From positions 248,001 to 312,000 of the forward strand of contig JAIWND010000031.1 of assembly GCA_025330725.1 (NCBI GenBank): DNA of 64,000 bases. Direction: 5' to 3'. The notes under the pieces are model-generated. The model had not been told where the DNA came from and ran no database searches. It saw only the letters and a program-made list of their open reading frames with translations. A program made the position numbers and the translations under genes. Shown one piece after another: positions 21,953 through 34,123 of the stretch; position 1 is the stretch's first letter, and every line of letters starts with the position of its first letter. This stretch comes from Chlamydoabsidia padenii (lineage: Eukaryota > Mucoromycota > Mucoromycetes > Mucorales > Cunninghamellaceae).

Positions 21953-23053
21953 ATGCACTTTATTTTGCTTCTCTTGTGTTTGGTATTCTGTGGATCAAGT
22001 TCTGCCTCGCTTTTGAACCATCCCTACAATGAAATTGTCTTGTTTGGGGTAAAGTAGACCGAACTTGAAATAGAGCTGTCAAATGACTAATGAATCTCAA
22101 TCACTTCTCTTTTACGCGTATAGGACTCTATTACCCAGGTAAATTATAAAAAGAAGAAAAAAGTCCTTACACTTGTTGTTGACTCTTTCAACAAAATAGA
22201 TTAGTTTTAGTCCTGCACTCACTGGTTTGAGTACTCTTCTGGCCGATGTAAGTAGATCTGACAAAATCTTTAGCTTTTTTAACTGTTAATTTAACTCCTT
22301 CCTTAGACGTACCAACGAAAAATGGATATTGTCAACCGTGGATTCTCAGGTAAATAATGAATCTCATAAAGATGAGGGGGGGGTACTAACACATTTTTTT
22401 TTTTTTTTTTCAAATTTAGGCTACAACACCAGTTTGGCCCTTCCCATCTTGCGTGAACTCTTACCAAAGAAGAAGGAACAACGCAAACAAAAAGCCCATA
22501 TCGAATTGATGACTATCTTCTTTGGAGCCAACGATGCTGCTTTCCCATCTAGCTCTCAAAATGTCCCTGTGGATCAATACCAAGCCAATTTGAAAAAGAT
22601 GATCACAATGATTCAAGACAAGAAATCTACTTATTACAACCCCACTGTGCGCGTGGTACTCATCAACCAACCTCCTTTAAATGATACCATGTGGAAGCAA
22701 AAGTGCGAAGACGAAGGTATCCCTCTCGATCGATCGGCGGCTCGGGCAAAGGTCTATGCGGCTGCTGCTAAACAAGTGGGCGAGGAAATGAATGTGACCA
22801 CTCTCGATCTTTGGTCCAAGATTATGGAACAAGCTTCTGGAAGCTTTAATGGTACTGGTACCTTCTTGATGGACGGATTGCATCTCAATGCTGATGGTTA
22901 CAGCGTAAGTATTGGGTTTATAAAACAAAAACTTGACTCATCCTCCCCCCTCTCTTTATCATCTAGATATTATACAATATGTTGATGGATACCATTCAAA
23001 CCAAATATCCAGAAATTGCCCCCAATAACTTGAAGTTTGTCCTCGGTCAATAA
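21953..23053 (+). CDS. SGNH/GDSL esterase, isoamyl acetate-hydrolyzing esterase-like
   Basis: Six exons: 21953-22048, 22124-22138, 22200-22247, 22307-22349, 22420-22904, 22967-23053, giving 257 residues. Exon 2 is a 15-nt micro-exon that supplies DSITQ, including the catalytic serine of the GDSITQ motif, so correct splicing is essential for activity. Further blocks are NRGFSGYNT (block II Gly), FFGANDA (block III Asn) and MDGLHLNADG with the catalytic Asp and His. This is the SGNH hydrolase fold of the IAH1 subfamily. The first ~20 residues (MHFILLLLCLVFCGSSSAS) look like a cleavable signal peptide, so unlike typical cytosolic IAH1 this enzyme may be secreted or vacuolar. NDT, NVT and NGT sequons are present. 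Substrate (short-chain esters) is inferred from the family. Confidence 0.88.
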
Positions 23054-23431
23054 ATCAATGATGCATAGTGCCGGTCTTTCAATGGTAGTTTTATAGATTC
23101 CCTTTAGTTATATACTGTCCTTTATTACCTCCCCCTTTTTTACCTGTCAATGTATGATTATTAATAAATAGTATCTATTAGTATTTATATATTCTTACTA
23201 GTGGTTTTTAATATATGGGGACCTTTTACAAAAGGGCTTTTTGAAAAATTGTCTGCTTTTGGTAATTAGCGGATACTTTTCATGCACAAAAGATCGTGGA
23301 GGTGAAACAAATCTCATTGGTCGTGCTCCTGAGAAAATGGTGGAATTTCAAATTCCGAAACGTTTGGATTATTTAAAAAAAAAAAGTAAGAACTTACTTT
23401 TTTCTTTCTTTCCCCACATTCAATCGGACCA
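23054..23431. other. intergenic: esterase 3' end and serine dehydratase promoter
   Basis: AATAAATAG at about 23163 is a likely polyadenylation signal. TTTCAAATTCCGAAA (23346-23360) is a copy of the recurrent motif about 75 nt upstream of the next ATG. Nothing else is seen. Confidence 0.5.
23346..23360 (+). promoter_or_regulatory. recurrent upstream motif of the serine dehydratase gene
   Basis: TTTCAAATTCCGAAA, close upstream of the ATG at 23432, in the same orientation as the gene. Confidence 0.4.
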
Positions 23432-25549
23432 ATGTTAAAACTATTCACAAAAACTAGGACATGCAGCAAACTGGCTCAATCCATAACTACCCGTGCCATT
23501 TTGACTCGCATGTGTCAGTATTCCTCTCCCTCCTTAGCTGCTCAGGTGCTTAAAGAAGATCCAAATGCGGCGGAACACCATGCTGTTGTGTCTACCTTTG
23601 ACTTATTTTCCATTGGTGTAGGTCCTTCTTCCTCTCATACGGTGGGTCCAATGCGTGCTGCCAAGTTTTTTATCAACGACCTAAAGGAACACTCACTCTT
23701 GGACAAGGTGAATTCTGTACGAATAGGTAAAATTCCAACTTGATACATGCAAGTGCTTCTGTTTATGGAAATATTTAATACTGTTTTTATTTATTATGAT
23801 ATAGATATGTTTGGATCATTGGCATTGACTGGTAAAGGTCATGGAACTGATAATGCCATATTGATGGGGATTGAAGGCGAGGTAAAGTGATAATCTAATA
23901 CGAATTTAATATAACCTTGCTCCTTTTTTTCGTGTGTGTGTGTGTGTGTAGACACCCGAAGGAATAGAAACATCAACAGTATTAACACGTATCCATGATA
24001 TTCATACCAACAAGTCACTCCAATTGGATGGAACCCATCGTATTCATTTTGATCCTGCCAAGCATTTGATCTTCAACTACTTTAAATCCCTACCTCAACA
24101 TCCTAATGGTATGCGACTCTGTGCTTTTGACAAGAATACCAACATGATAGCTACTAATGAATACTTTAGTATTGGCGGTGGATTCGTCGTAAAAGAAGAA
24201 ACTCAATTGGATCATGGTGAAAATGTCTATTACAAACAAGAAAATGAAAAAGTGGATGTGGCGGAACGTAAAGAACAAGATGTTGCCGTCGTCAGTTTGC
24301 CTTTCAGAAACGCCGAAGAATTGGTGGCGGTGTGTAACCGGGAAAACATGACAATTGCTCAGGTTGTCTATGAAAATGAACTCAAGTGGTCTACTCCGGC
24401 TGAAATCAAGGAAAAGCTTTTACGGATCTGGAATACGATGGATGAATCTATTCGAAATGGTGTCATGGCAAATACAGAAGGTAAACAACGTAGTCGGGGC
24501 AATTTATTGTTACTAATAATCCTCAGAAGATCGATTGCCAGGTGGACTCAATATTCGTCGACGGGCACCTAGGTTATATCAAAAATTGTTGAAAGGATTA
24601 TATGGGCATGTATTGACAAACACTACTTATCAAGACTCTCACATTGCTATCTCCTCTTGTGACTCCTCGACTACCAAACACGATTATCATTATGGAAATG
24701 AAAAGTTACCATCTCTCTCACTATCAGTACTACCTAAACGTCGACGCAAAAAGTTTTTCTTACCAGGTAAGTGCTACGAGAAAAAGAAGAAAAGAATACC
24801 ATTACAAATTGAAGCCCCTATCTCTATTTGTAGCTTTGGATTATCTATCTGTTTATGCTATTGCAGTCAATGAAGAAAATGCCGCTGGTAATCGGATTGT
24901 CACGGCACCCACCAATGGTGCGGCTGGCACCATCCCTGCGGTATTAAAATATTACTTGGAATTTGTCTCTGAAAGCCCTGAACACGATGTGATGGAATTC
25001 TTATTGACTGCAGCTGCTATTGGCATGTTATATAAACGTGGTGCATCTATCTCTGGTAAGTCGCAACTAGATGGGGGAGGGAGGGAAAACAAGACTAAAT
25101 CACTTTTGTCTCTCTCTCTCTCTCTCTTAGCTGCTGAAATGGGCTGTCAAGGTGAAGTAGGAGTAGCATGCTCTATGGCTGCTGGTGGATTCGCCGCCGT
25201 ACTTGGTGGCACTGTGGAACAAGTCGAAAATGCTGCTGAAATCGGAATGGTAAAATTGATGTAATCAAAGAGTAATTGTTAACAACCCTCTTTTTATGTA
25301 TAGGAACACAATCTGGGATTAACATGCGATCCCGTCAATGGACTTGTCCAGGTTCCTTGTATTGAACGAAATGCACTTGCTGCTGTCAAAGCGGTAGCTG
25401 CTGCACAATTGGCTCTCAATGGAGAAGGTTATCATCGTGTCTCTTTGGATCAAGTGATTGAAACAATGCGTCAAACTGGTATGGATATGATGTCGAAATA
25501 CAAGGAAACCAGTCAAGGTGGTCTGGCTGTCAATGTCCCCCTGTGTTAA
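23432..25549 (+). CDS. L-serine dehydratase, iron-sulfur (SdaA) type, probably mitochondrial
   Basis: Seven exons: 23432-23726, 23805-23881, 23952-24480, 24527-24766, 24834-25055, 25131-25249, 25304-25549, giving 575 residues. After a basic presequence-like N-terminus ([20 protein letters not shown]) comes the beta-subunit domain with [20 protein letters not shown]. The alpha-subunit domain follows with [34 protein letters not shown] and [20 protein letters not shown]. Cys460, Cys502 and Cys513 fit the three 4Fe-4S ligands of bacterial SdaA; Cys468 is also present. The enzyme deaminates L-serine to pyruvate and ammonia using the cluster, not PLP. This class is mainly bacterial; most yeasts and animals use the PLP enzyme. 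A low-complexity basic insert (PKRRRKK) lies between the two domains. Domain order and Cys spacing make the assignment firm; localization is inferred. Confidence 0.92.
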
Positions 25550-25987
25550 ACATACCATTAGTTGATAGTAGTATAACTCCATTGTAGTTTAATAATTATA
25601 ACATCATATATCCTTTTACATACTCCCTAATAAAAAACAACAACCAACATTTGGACAATCTTTTATTTTCTTTATAAGTGACAATATAAAAACATAGTGA
25701 AGATATGTTCAATGCCTACAAGATACAAAAGAGATATTGATATTGATATATATATATATATATAAAGACAGTGACTCGAATGGTTTATTATTTTTTTGTT
25801 GTGATGATAATGATAATGATGAGAGGTATATGAGGACCCCCCTATTATTAGATTTATACTATCCTAAATGGTGGTGTATGTGCCAAGTGAGTGAGTAGAG
25901 AATAAGGACAAAGGGGCAAGTATATATATATATATATACTATGTAGCAACAAAAACTATATCTAAAGAAGGACGTGGGGAGTGTTTT
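25550..25987. other. convergent intergenic region with AT repeats
   Basis: Short region between the 3' ends of the serine dehydratase and RPB4 genes. It holds AATAAAA at 25629 and (TA)n tracts at about 25749-25763 and 25920-25940. No gene is seen. Confidence 0.5.
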
Positions 25988-26674
25988 CTAACCTTGGAAT
26001 TTCCGGATCGTGATCATTTGGTTTAACAGTTCTTGTAACTTTTCATCTTCCAGCTTGTTCGTCAAACTAGTAGAAGTAAAAAAAAAAAAAAAAAAAGAGA
26101 AAGTTAGCCTACATTATTTCCATTCCACTTTCCATCCTATTACCTTGGTATAAGTGCTTTGGCTTCTTCAGCATCTTCACAGCACAAATTCGCTAATTGA
26201 GCGATTTCGAATTGAGAGAGTTCCGTTTCCCGACCCAGTAGCCTATTCAAAGAGCGTAATTAGTTGACTGGATCCCCTCTACTTATCTCGTTTTCACTTA
26301 CTTTCGTACTTCCACCACTGGTTCTCTGTTGTTGAATCGACCAAAAGATCGTACGTGTTCCAAAGTTTTCGTCATGACACTATGTTTTACACCATCAATA
26401 ACTATCGAGTCCAAGTAGTTATACTTACTTTGAAGTGGATCGAGTTTCTTTGGCTTCTGATTGAGCTTCTAGTAGAATCCGCACTTCAGAGATGTAGAGG
26501 CATTGTGAGTTTTCGAATTCTATAAACCCCCCCCCCCAAAAAAAACAAGATTGAGTTGGGCAATGTTGACTTTTTCTTCTTCTTCCAAGATTTACCTTCA
26601 CCCAGCTGCAATATACTGGCATCTTCTAGTTCTGGCCCCCCTCTTCGAAGATGTCGGTGTCCAGTGTTGGCCAT
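25988..26674 (-). CDS. RPB4: DNA-directed RNA polymerase II subunit RPB4
   Basis: Five exons on the minus strand: 26674-26596, 26519-26429, 26379-26302, 26242-26144, 26066-25988, giving 141 residues, the usual length of animal and many fungal RPB4 proteins. The sequence opens with an acidic stretch and LEDASILQLGEEFENSQCLY, continues TLEHVRSFGRFNNREPVVEV, LLGRETELSQFEIAQLANLC, and ends EAKALIPSL-type helix and ELLNQMITIRKFQG. The order 'ASxLxLGxEF... LxxSEV' then 'FxxFxN', 'L-x-E-LxxFExAQLxNLCPExAEEAKALIPSL' is the HRDC-like RPB4 signature. RPB4 pairs with RPB7 to form the stalk of polymerase II. The recurrent upstream motif lies 75 nt before the ATG. It is a close neighbour of the TFIIIC gene, but a functional link is not implied. 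Confidence 0.93.
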
Positions 26675-26748
26675 TGTATTAAATAATAAAGTTGTAGGTG
26701 AAGAAGAAAGGGAATGAATGAATCCATTGAGCGGGAAAAAGTTTTCTG

Positions 26749-26760
26749 TCGGCATTTGAA
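26749..26760 (-). promoter_or_regulatory. recurrent upstream motif of RPB4
   Basis: TTCAAATGCCGA on the minus strand, 75 nt upstream of the RPB4 ATG. Confidence 0.4.
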
Positions 26761-26926
26761 TTTATTCTCCACCCACGAAACAATAAAGTGGCTCTCCCCA
26801 GTCAATTAAAGAGACACCCACATTATACAAGTCATCCACAAGTTGATATAACAAATGTTTTATTCAATGAAGGGGAGTAATACTGGAAATTAGAGGAATG
26901 TAGGTATATTATGGAGGATAGGGGGT

Positions 26927-27330
26927 TCATTTTAAATCTTGGTCGTCAAAGTCGTCATCAAATGCTAGTTTAAAAAAACAAAAGAGTGAGTCGACTAGCT
27001 TGGTTTTCGCCGCCCTACTTACTGTTAAAAAACCCCTTGTGGACAATATTCTTTTCTATGGCTTTTGTATAGAGATCACCTTTATCGTCCAAAGGTTCAG
27101 TCCAGTTACCTTTTTGTTGACGAGCAGATCGAGGCAAGTTGCGCAAAAAGTCGCCTTGTGAGGAACGTCGATCGTCCATGTACCGGTCAAATGAGTCGTC
27201 GTCATCTTCCATGAGTGAATCATCTTCCAAGACTGTATATATAAAGTCAAGTTTATACCCTTGTTCAAACCATGTTTTATTACTTACGATCATCATCCCA
27301 ATTCAGTCTGTCTTCATTAGAGTCTGTCAT
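26927..27330 (-). CDS. small acidic protein of unknown function
   Basis: Three exons on the minus strand, 27330-27288, 27232-27023 and 26964-26927, keep frame and give 96 residues. The protein is strongly acidic at both ends (DDDLLEDDSLMEDDDD near the N-terminus; FDDDFDDQDLK at the C-terminus). The middle is more conserved-looking: SSQGDFLRNLPRSARQQKGN and GDLYTKAIEKNIVHKGFFN. No transmembrane segment or known motif is visible. Clean splice sites, good coding character and a shared 144-bp divergent promoter with the TFIIIC gene support a real gene. I do not recognise the family. It may be a short conserved eukaryotic protein with a disordered acidic tail. Confidence 0.65.
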
Positions 27331-27419
27331 GATTCTTTTGCTTGGAAAAGAAAAAAATGAGGAGGGGGAGAGGTGATTTTCACCCGGTTTTCCCTGCGAC
27401 AATGTCCGATTTCTGAAAC

Positions 27420-27460
<41 letters not shown>

Positions 27461-27474
27461 ATTGGTTTCAATAC
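27331..27474. promoter_or_regulatory. short bidirectional promoter with a 38-nt T tract
   Basis: Only 144 nt separate the divergent ATGs of the acidic protein (27330, minus) and TFIIIC subunit (27475, plus). The interval contains T38 (27422-27459), which may exclude nucleosomes, and TTTTCACCCGGTTTTCCC, a weak relative of the recurrent motif. The regulatory reading is inference. Confidence 0.5.
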
Positions 27475-30400
27475 ATGTCGAATAGCAATGATGATCTGAT
27501 ATCCTGGATCACAGAAAAAGTCGCAATGACCGGTGACAAGGGTAGCTTTATCTTGATATGGTAGCGAAAAACTAACATGGATCTCTTCTTTTGGTTTATT
27601 CTAGGTTTATCAACTGACGAAATACAGTCGCTTTTGATCCTTCATGGAAAACAATTGGACACAGTTCACGATATCTGCAAACAACTTGCTTTGAATCCTG
27701 ACTTGGTCCTTCACAAGGTAAGATCCTACAACTTGAAGAAGGTTTGTCTTTCATTGTAACACGTTTAGTAACTTTTTTATTTTTTGTTGTAGTAGTCTGA
27801 CGAACCCCTTCCAAATGATTCTCCTAGTAACCATTCTCAACAAGAACCCACTCTCGAGTATGGACACTCTCTTTATTGGACAGCAACTTTGTCCAAACAA
27901 ACTCACTACCTCCTTCAGGGTCAACAGGTAAAAACAGGCGAAAAGCTATTCGGAGGAGGGGGGAAACGACATAATATTCAACTCGCTTTCTTTTTTTTTT
28001 TTTTTTGATACCAGGTCACTTTGCCGCCACTACAACGATTGATATTGGAAAAGATTGGAGCATCAGGATCTCAAGGTGTTGCCCAATGTGTGATTGCAAC
28101 TGATCTCAAACTCAAGCCTCAGACAATTTTCCACCATCTCAAAAAGCTTCAGTCACTCCATTTAATGTGGGTAAAATGTATTTTGTGGTTTATCTAATAT
28201 ACTAACTATTATTACCTTTGATGCGATCAGAACCAAAACTCCATCTATATATCAAGGCCAATATACCAACACTTGCGTGCATATACATTATTCTGATTCA
28301 GCCAATACTGCCTTGACGACAAAACAATCTTGTCTATCGGATATACAGACTATTAATCCAATCGGAATCGATGGCTCCATTCGGTATGATGACACTGCTA
28401 GAAAGATGAACCACCTTTTATCAAGAACGACAGACAATATGATGGCACTATCAGATTTAATACGACTAACGGTAAAATGGTTTATAGTTTGCTACAAATG
28501 TACATTTGGACTAATTTATTATTATTATTATTAGGGGTTTACTTCGCAAAAACAGTTAAAATGGGCGAGAAACTTTTTGGCAAAACAACATGCTGATGGC
28601 TTTGTGGAAAAACTCTTGGCAACTGCAAATGGTAAAAAGACAATGTGCATCAAATTGATCAAACCCATATCAGTCTCACCGCGACAAGGTAAAATAAACA
28701 TCGCTTGCATGAATCTTCTAGAACTAACCTATTTTTTTTTCCACCCCTCCTTTTGACTAGCTTGTCCGACAAGTCCTGTTCATACCGTTGTTGCTAATGA
28801 CGACATACTCCCAACACAAGAAATGGATCCACCTCTGGAAAAGACATGTGCCTTGACTCTGGAAAATGTTATTGCGTATATTACTGGAACACATGGAGAT
28901 GGCTGCACAAACAAGGTACGTAGTGTAACAAAAAATGAAATCAGGGGAAAACTCAACTATTATATTCATTGTTATAAACCAATAGGATATTTATCAGGCC
29001 TTTCCCAATAACTCAAAGTCGACAATTCACTATATCATGAAGAAGGTAAAAGCTGCTCAAGATTCTCAACTGGTTGTAATCAAGGAACTTCAAGGTCGAT
29101 CTCATGTATACCGCTACTTCTCCGAAGATGGATTCAAGGAATACCAATCTGTTAAAGGTGGAAACAGCACATCATCGGCAAAAGAAACAGACCATCATGG
29201 AAACAACCTACCTTTTGTTGATGCAACAGACAAAGATACCAACACTCGCGTAGAAACAACAACGCATCCAATCTCACCATGCTCCAAAAGGCGGTTATCA
29301 TTATCAACCTCTTCCGCAGAATCAGCAGCAAAAAAGAAGAAAACGAGTGACCCGACAAACTCGACTGGTGGCACAGAGGCATCATCTCATCGATCTACTA
29401 AAGGCGTCAACTTGACCATGGAAAGAAGAAAATCGGCACTATTGGACATTATCAACCGGGACAAGGTGCGCGACTTTAACTCTTCACTCTTTGATGAAAT
29501 ACAGTCCACAGACGGGTCCGACAAGAAACATAAATTGGCAAGACCAACAGCACAACGCCTCGTGGATTCATTGGAGAAAGCAGGTCTGATACGTTTGATC
29601 AAGGTGATGCCCAATGACATGTTTGGTGGAAATCAACCGCGAACTTTGGTCATCTCTTTTAAACTTGGCGAATCTGATCAGTTGGTGAAAGATTATCTGG
29701 CAAAGATACGAAACGGTACCATGATACCTTCTGGTCGGTCGGTCAGCAGTGGTGGATCACTGAAAACGGTGGATACAGAAGTGACGCGGTATGGTTGTAG
29801 CCCTCATCAATACCGAGTGATGCCTGATCGCTACTGGCGGTATATTGCCAAACGCCACGGCTGGATAGATTCAAAGTGGTTGCGGGCCAAGGAACTACAT
29901 CTGTTTTTGGTCAAGTTACTTTTACAATGGCAAGGTGGTGGCGATGCTTTGGACAGTGGCAAAGAATGGTCCTTTTCTTTGGTGACTTTGATTGGTGCTA
30001 TGCCTTTGGACGTGTTTAAAAAGGTGATTGGCATACAACATCATGATCCAATTGTGGAAGATTTTATGGAAACGAATCAAGATCCAGGGATGGCTCTTTG
30101 CGATATGCCGGATAATATCAAGCACCTTCTCATACCAAACACCTATCAAATGCGGCGCAGGGTACAAGCATTATTGTTGATTTTGGAAAAACTGGAATTG
30201 CTTCAATCTTTGGCTTCAACCTCCAACAATATCACCTATACATTCCACCTCGTGGGCACCCTCCGAAATTACACCTTGCCAGATACGCCTATATTAGCAG
30301 AAAAACGCTTTACTACTTTGGACTCGGTGATCGACTATTGGAATGAACTACAGTATACGTGTACTTGCGTCTACAGTACGGAAACAGATCGGGGATCACT

Positions 30401-33310
30401 CAAGATGAAAAACGGCGACGATGCTTTATCGACAATCACACTCTCACGGACATGGACCAGTGGTGATATGATAACTAGTTCTCAGAAGCAACAATTAGAT
30501 CAGCATGTGGACTATTCTCTTGGGCAGGTGCCGACTAATGACTGGTCATTGTATTTACAACTATCTCGTACTACTGGGTTGCTTCCCTATCGCATCCGGT
30601 CTTACTATGTGAACCTCAGGACCGCTTTTGCCAAACGGAGCACACTGGGGCAACAACTCGTCAATGAACAAATCTTGACAGGTGACAACAAGCCAATCGA
30701 CCGATCCCCGAAAAAACGAAAACGACCCTTGGATAACACCATTCAACTATTACTACAAGCTGCAAAGGAAAAGAAAGTGGTCGCCACTCAAGTACCATCC
30801 ACCAATGAAACATTCTCTGTCCCTACTTTTGTGGGAAGCAGGTCCTTGCGGCGGAAATACATCAAGAACGTGGACGAATCAACCTCAAGAAAAAAACGCA
30901 AGTTGCATCACAAAGAAATGAAACTAGTCGGGAAAACTCACACTCTTTACTATTATAGATTGGCCTACGACAAGTATAAAGCGAGCCATTCAACCATTTA
31001 CGCCATTGGAAAAATCGACCTTTGAATATGCAGTTGCCATTATGCGATATCGTGCACGCCATGGCAAGTTTTACTGGGGTCCGATCACTAGAGTCATACC
31101 ATTAAAATCGATTAGGCAGTGTGCAAGCCGCTTACAAAATCTCATCGCCTCGTCTTCTGCCTCTCTTGATACTATCGACACGCTACAGCAAAAATGGGCA
31201 AGGATCTATACACGAGGTATTGAAAAAAAGGAAATCGTTGACGAACGGCCCTGGGATACCAAAAATTTTGATCTGGTTGGCTACTTGGCATACTTTTTAT
31301 CTCAATTATTATTGGAGGATCAAAGGTTTGTTATAATCAAAGTTATATTTGTGCATTAACGTCTCCTTCTTATATATATATATATATATATATATATTGA
31401 TCACTAGTACGCCTCCGATCCAGCCTACCATGATGTTGCCTAGCAATGCGAATAGTATTCACTTGATGTATACCGTGACTCCAGTATCCTCACTCAAGTC
31501 GGATATACCACAAGAATCCAATCATCGACCGGTGATGTCTTCTCCATACACCATGAATAATACTTGCACTGACGACAACAAGGTGCTCGGTACAAAAAGC
31601 ATTGCAGTTGCGAATGCCATTCAAGTGATCAAGGTAAAGTGACTCGGCAAAAAGACAAATTGGTTTACTAGTATTGATACTTTTTATTTTGGAAAACATG
31701 TTCGACTAGATGATAATGGTGCACCCTGAAACAACCTTTGATTCTCGTTTGGCATACAACCTCTTATCACAGTGCCGTATAGAAGATGTGGAAGAAGCTT
31801 ACTCTAACTTGAAGCTATCTGGAATGATAGTATTGTCAAAACATGGGGACACACGACGAGTACCTGGTCGGAAATTCAGACTATCAAACAGGTAAAATGA
31901 ACAAAAAATGATACAATAAGGATAATAATACTGACCTGTCTTTTTGGGGTGGTAGCTTTGTTTTGGCCTTGGCTGGTCCTGTATCAAGACAACTCTATGA
32001 AAATGCCTATGACTTTCACCAGGATATCTTCCACGGACAAGCCATTCCGGACGATCTTGACAGTGGCACTATGATGTCTTTGTTGAATCTAATATCTCAG
32101 GACAAGGTAAAAAGTCTCATACTCTCTAATAAAATCAAAATGGTGGTTGGCTCATTACTCTCTTTGTATTCTAGATCACCCTGGTCAATGAAACACAACC
32201 ACAGTTTATCGAGCAATTATCTTCATTAGCATACCCAATCCCTGATCGACATAATGGTAAGCACTTTTTTATATATCTAACACTGGTTGTTATGATACTA
32301 ATGCTAATGCTAATTATGTTTATTGGTAGGTGGTCTTATTGAACATTGGGCCAGGAAATACGACACTATGCGTATACACACTCATGAAGAGTTGACTTTG
32401 GATCCATTGATATCAAGCCCCCCAAAGTCATCTATCGATATGATCACACCATTGGAAACTGAGCAATACCTGCATCATTTACGTTTTAAATCGATTCAAC
32501 ATGCCAACTATGTATATGATGTCCTCGATGGATTCGGTGTTAACGGAGCCACGTCTATAGAATTGAAGGTAAGTCAATTGTATAGGGGAGTGGGGATGTA
32601 AAGGGAAAACTTACGAACATCATCTTTTTCACTATTATTACAGGTCAAGATGGAACATTGTAAAGTATCTATATCAGATAATGAATTACTGGAAACACTT
32701 CAAGCTTTGGTTGACCATTCTCCTCCATTGGTAACAAGGGTTGGTTATGATGAACTGCGTTGGATTTGTGTCTCTCATGCGAAACATTGGATGATGCGGG
32801 CGTCATCTTCAAGCGAAACATACTTGCGGTTAAACATATGGTGTCATCTAGATGGTACTACGAATCAAAATATGCTCTATGCCTATGGCGCTTCATTGGT
32901 AGGGCACATTTCAAAAAACCCGGGAATTACTCAGGTAAGGTAGATCATTTATACAGGGGGTACGGAATTAATCTTACTATGAATGATAGAATGAACTTGA
33001 ACAATTATGCCTCAGTTTCATGTCAAAAGCAGAATGTCAACATATTTTGGATCTATTGGTGCAGAATGGAACTATTTACTATCACTCTGTTACCAAACAA
33101 CGAAAAACAAATCTATTCTCAAAGCCTTCTTTCGAATTTATAGGTAATAAAGGGGGGGGGGGTGTATCTACTTGAAGGTCTAACAAACTTTATCTTTTTT
33201 TATATGTATATTTAGATTTGAAGTCAACCATTGTGGGATCCTCTATCAATCATTATTTTACCAACCATGACTACTATTATAGATTAGCTTTATTAAAAAG
33301 ACACGGATGA
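27475..33310 (+). CDS. TFIIIC B-block-binding subunit (Tfc3/GTF3C1-like)
   Basis: Seventeen exons, 1,571 residues: 27475-27541, 27605-27717, 27796-27927, 28015-28166, 28231-28471, 28532-28688, 28761-28915, 28986-30897, 30959-31325, 31408-31633, 31710-31891, 31956-32106, 32175-32256, 32330-32568, 32644-32934, 32990-33143, 33216-33310. Residues about 105-155 (LPPLQRLILEKIGASGSQGV, LKPQTIFHHLKKLQSLHLI) form the winged-helix B-block domain. Later winged-helix segments include ERRKSALLDIINRDKVRDF and VDSLEKAGLIRLIKV. Basic stretches (SKRRLSLSTS, PKKRKRP) follow, and a Myb-like segment PFTPLEKSTFEYAVAIMRYR then HGKFYWGPITRVIP. This order is that of Tfc3/GTF3C1. The protein binds the B box of tRNA-type genes and recruits TFIIIB. 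The intron 30898-30958 has a GC donor (GCAAGT); without it the frame would stop at 31025. An AATAAAG signal follows at about 33352. Confidence 0.85.
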
Positions 33311-34123
33311 TATAACATGTATTCATTAGATTAGAAAACTTGTTGAATGTAATAAAGAATGAACCAACTTTTTATTTTTATTTTTTTGGCTGGTTATGTC
33401 TATCATCACTAATGTTGTTTTACGGGGTATAGCGGATATTTTTTTTTTTTTTTTTTTTTCGAAGTAGGGGATTTCATTATGTGCATTACTGCATCTTTGG
33501 TCAATTTTAAGCCAAATAATCCTTTCCTGACAGGATTAGAAACATCAAGAAATGAAGCACTCGGTGCATGGCATGGTAGCAATGAAGGTATGATATTTCG
33601 TGTTTTTGGTAGCACCCAATTACATATGCATAGTACGATAGATCTCATCATGATCCTCATCACTAGTCTTATCAGGAGGCATTTCTGCAAGGAGGATGAT
33701 TTTCGTTGCCCTTTTTTTTCCTTATGCTCTTGAAACCCGAAAAAATGGTAGCTTTTGCTTATCCACTGCCATTTCACCCCAGCCCCCGTCATTCTCCTTT
33801 TGAACAAACTATTTTACGATTCACTATGCTCCCAACACCAATGACACTAGCAAGTACTTGACGCGCTACAAGCCGACTGGATCAGCCTCTTCTTCATAGT
33901 GATGGATTGTCAAGTTGGGCTCCAACAATGAAAGAAATGCGGTACTAGGTCGGCTAAAGCTATATATATTGCCCCTGAATGGCGAAGGTTCAAGGGTACA
34001 ACGAACAATCATATACGAATGCTATTCTAGGTAAAGATCAGACCAGCTGATCTCGAGCATAATATAAACATCGTATAAAAAGGCAATAATAATTTGGCGT
34101 TGAAAAAGTATTTTATAGATCAA
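33311..34123. other. intergenic edge of the transposon island
   Basis: Contains the TFIIIC 3' end, a T-run at about 33440-33459 and two overlapping open frames (33479-33733 plus, 33409-33807 minus). Neither has recognisable motifs; they could be fragments of an old element. About 40 bp just before the ODC-like gene (from about 34078) also occur upstream of the second ODC copy, marking the start of the duplicated segment. Confidence 0.4.

Noticed and set aside
33409..33807. Overlapping open frames (85 codons plus, 132 codons minus) downstream of the TFIIIC gene
   Set aside because: No recognisable motif in either and the minus frame ends in a Lys run from a homopolymer. Possibly a transposon fragment, but I cannot support a call.
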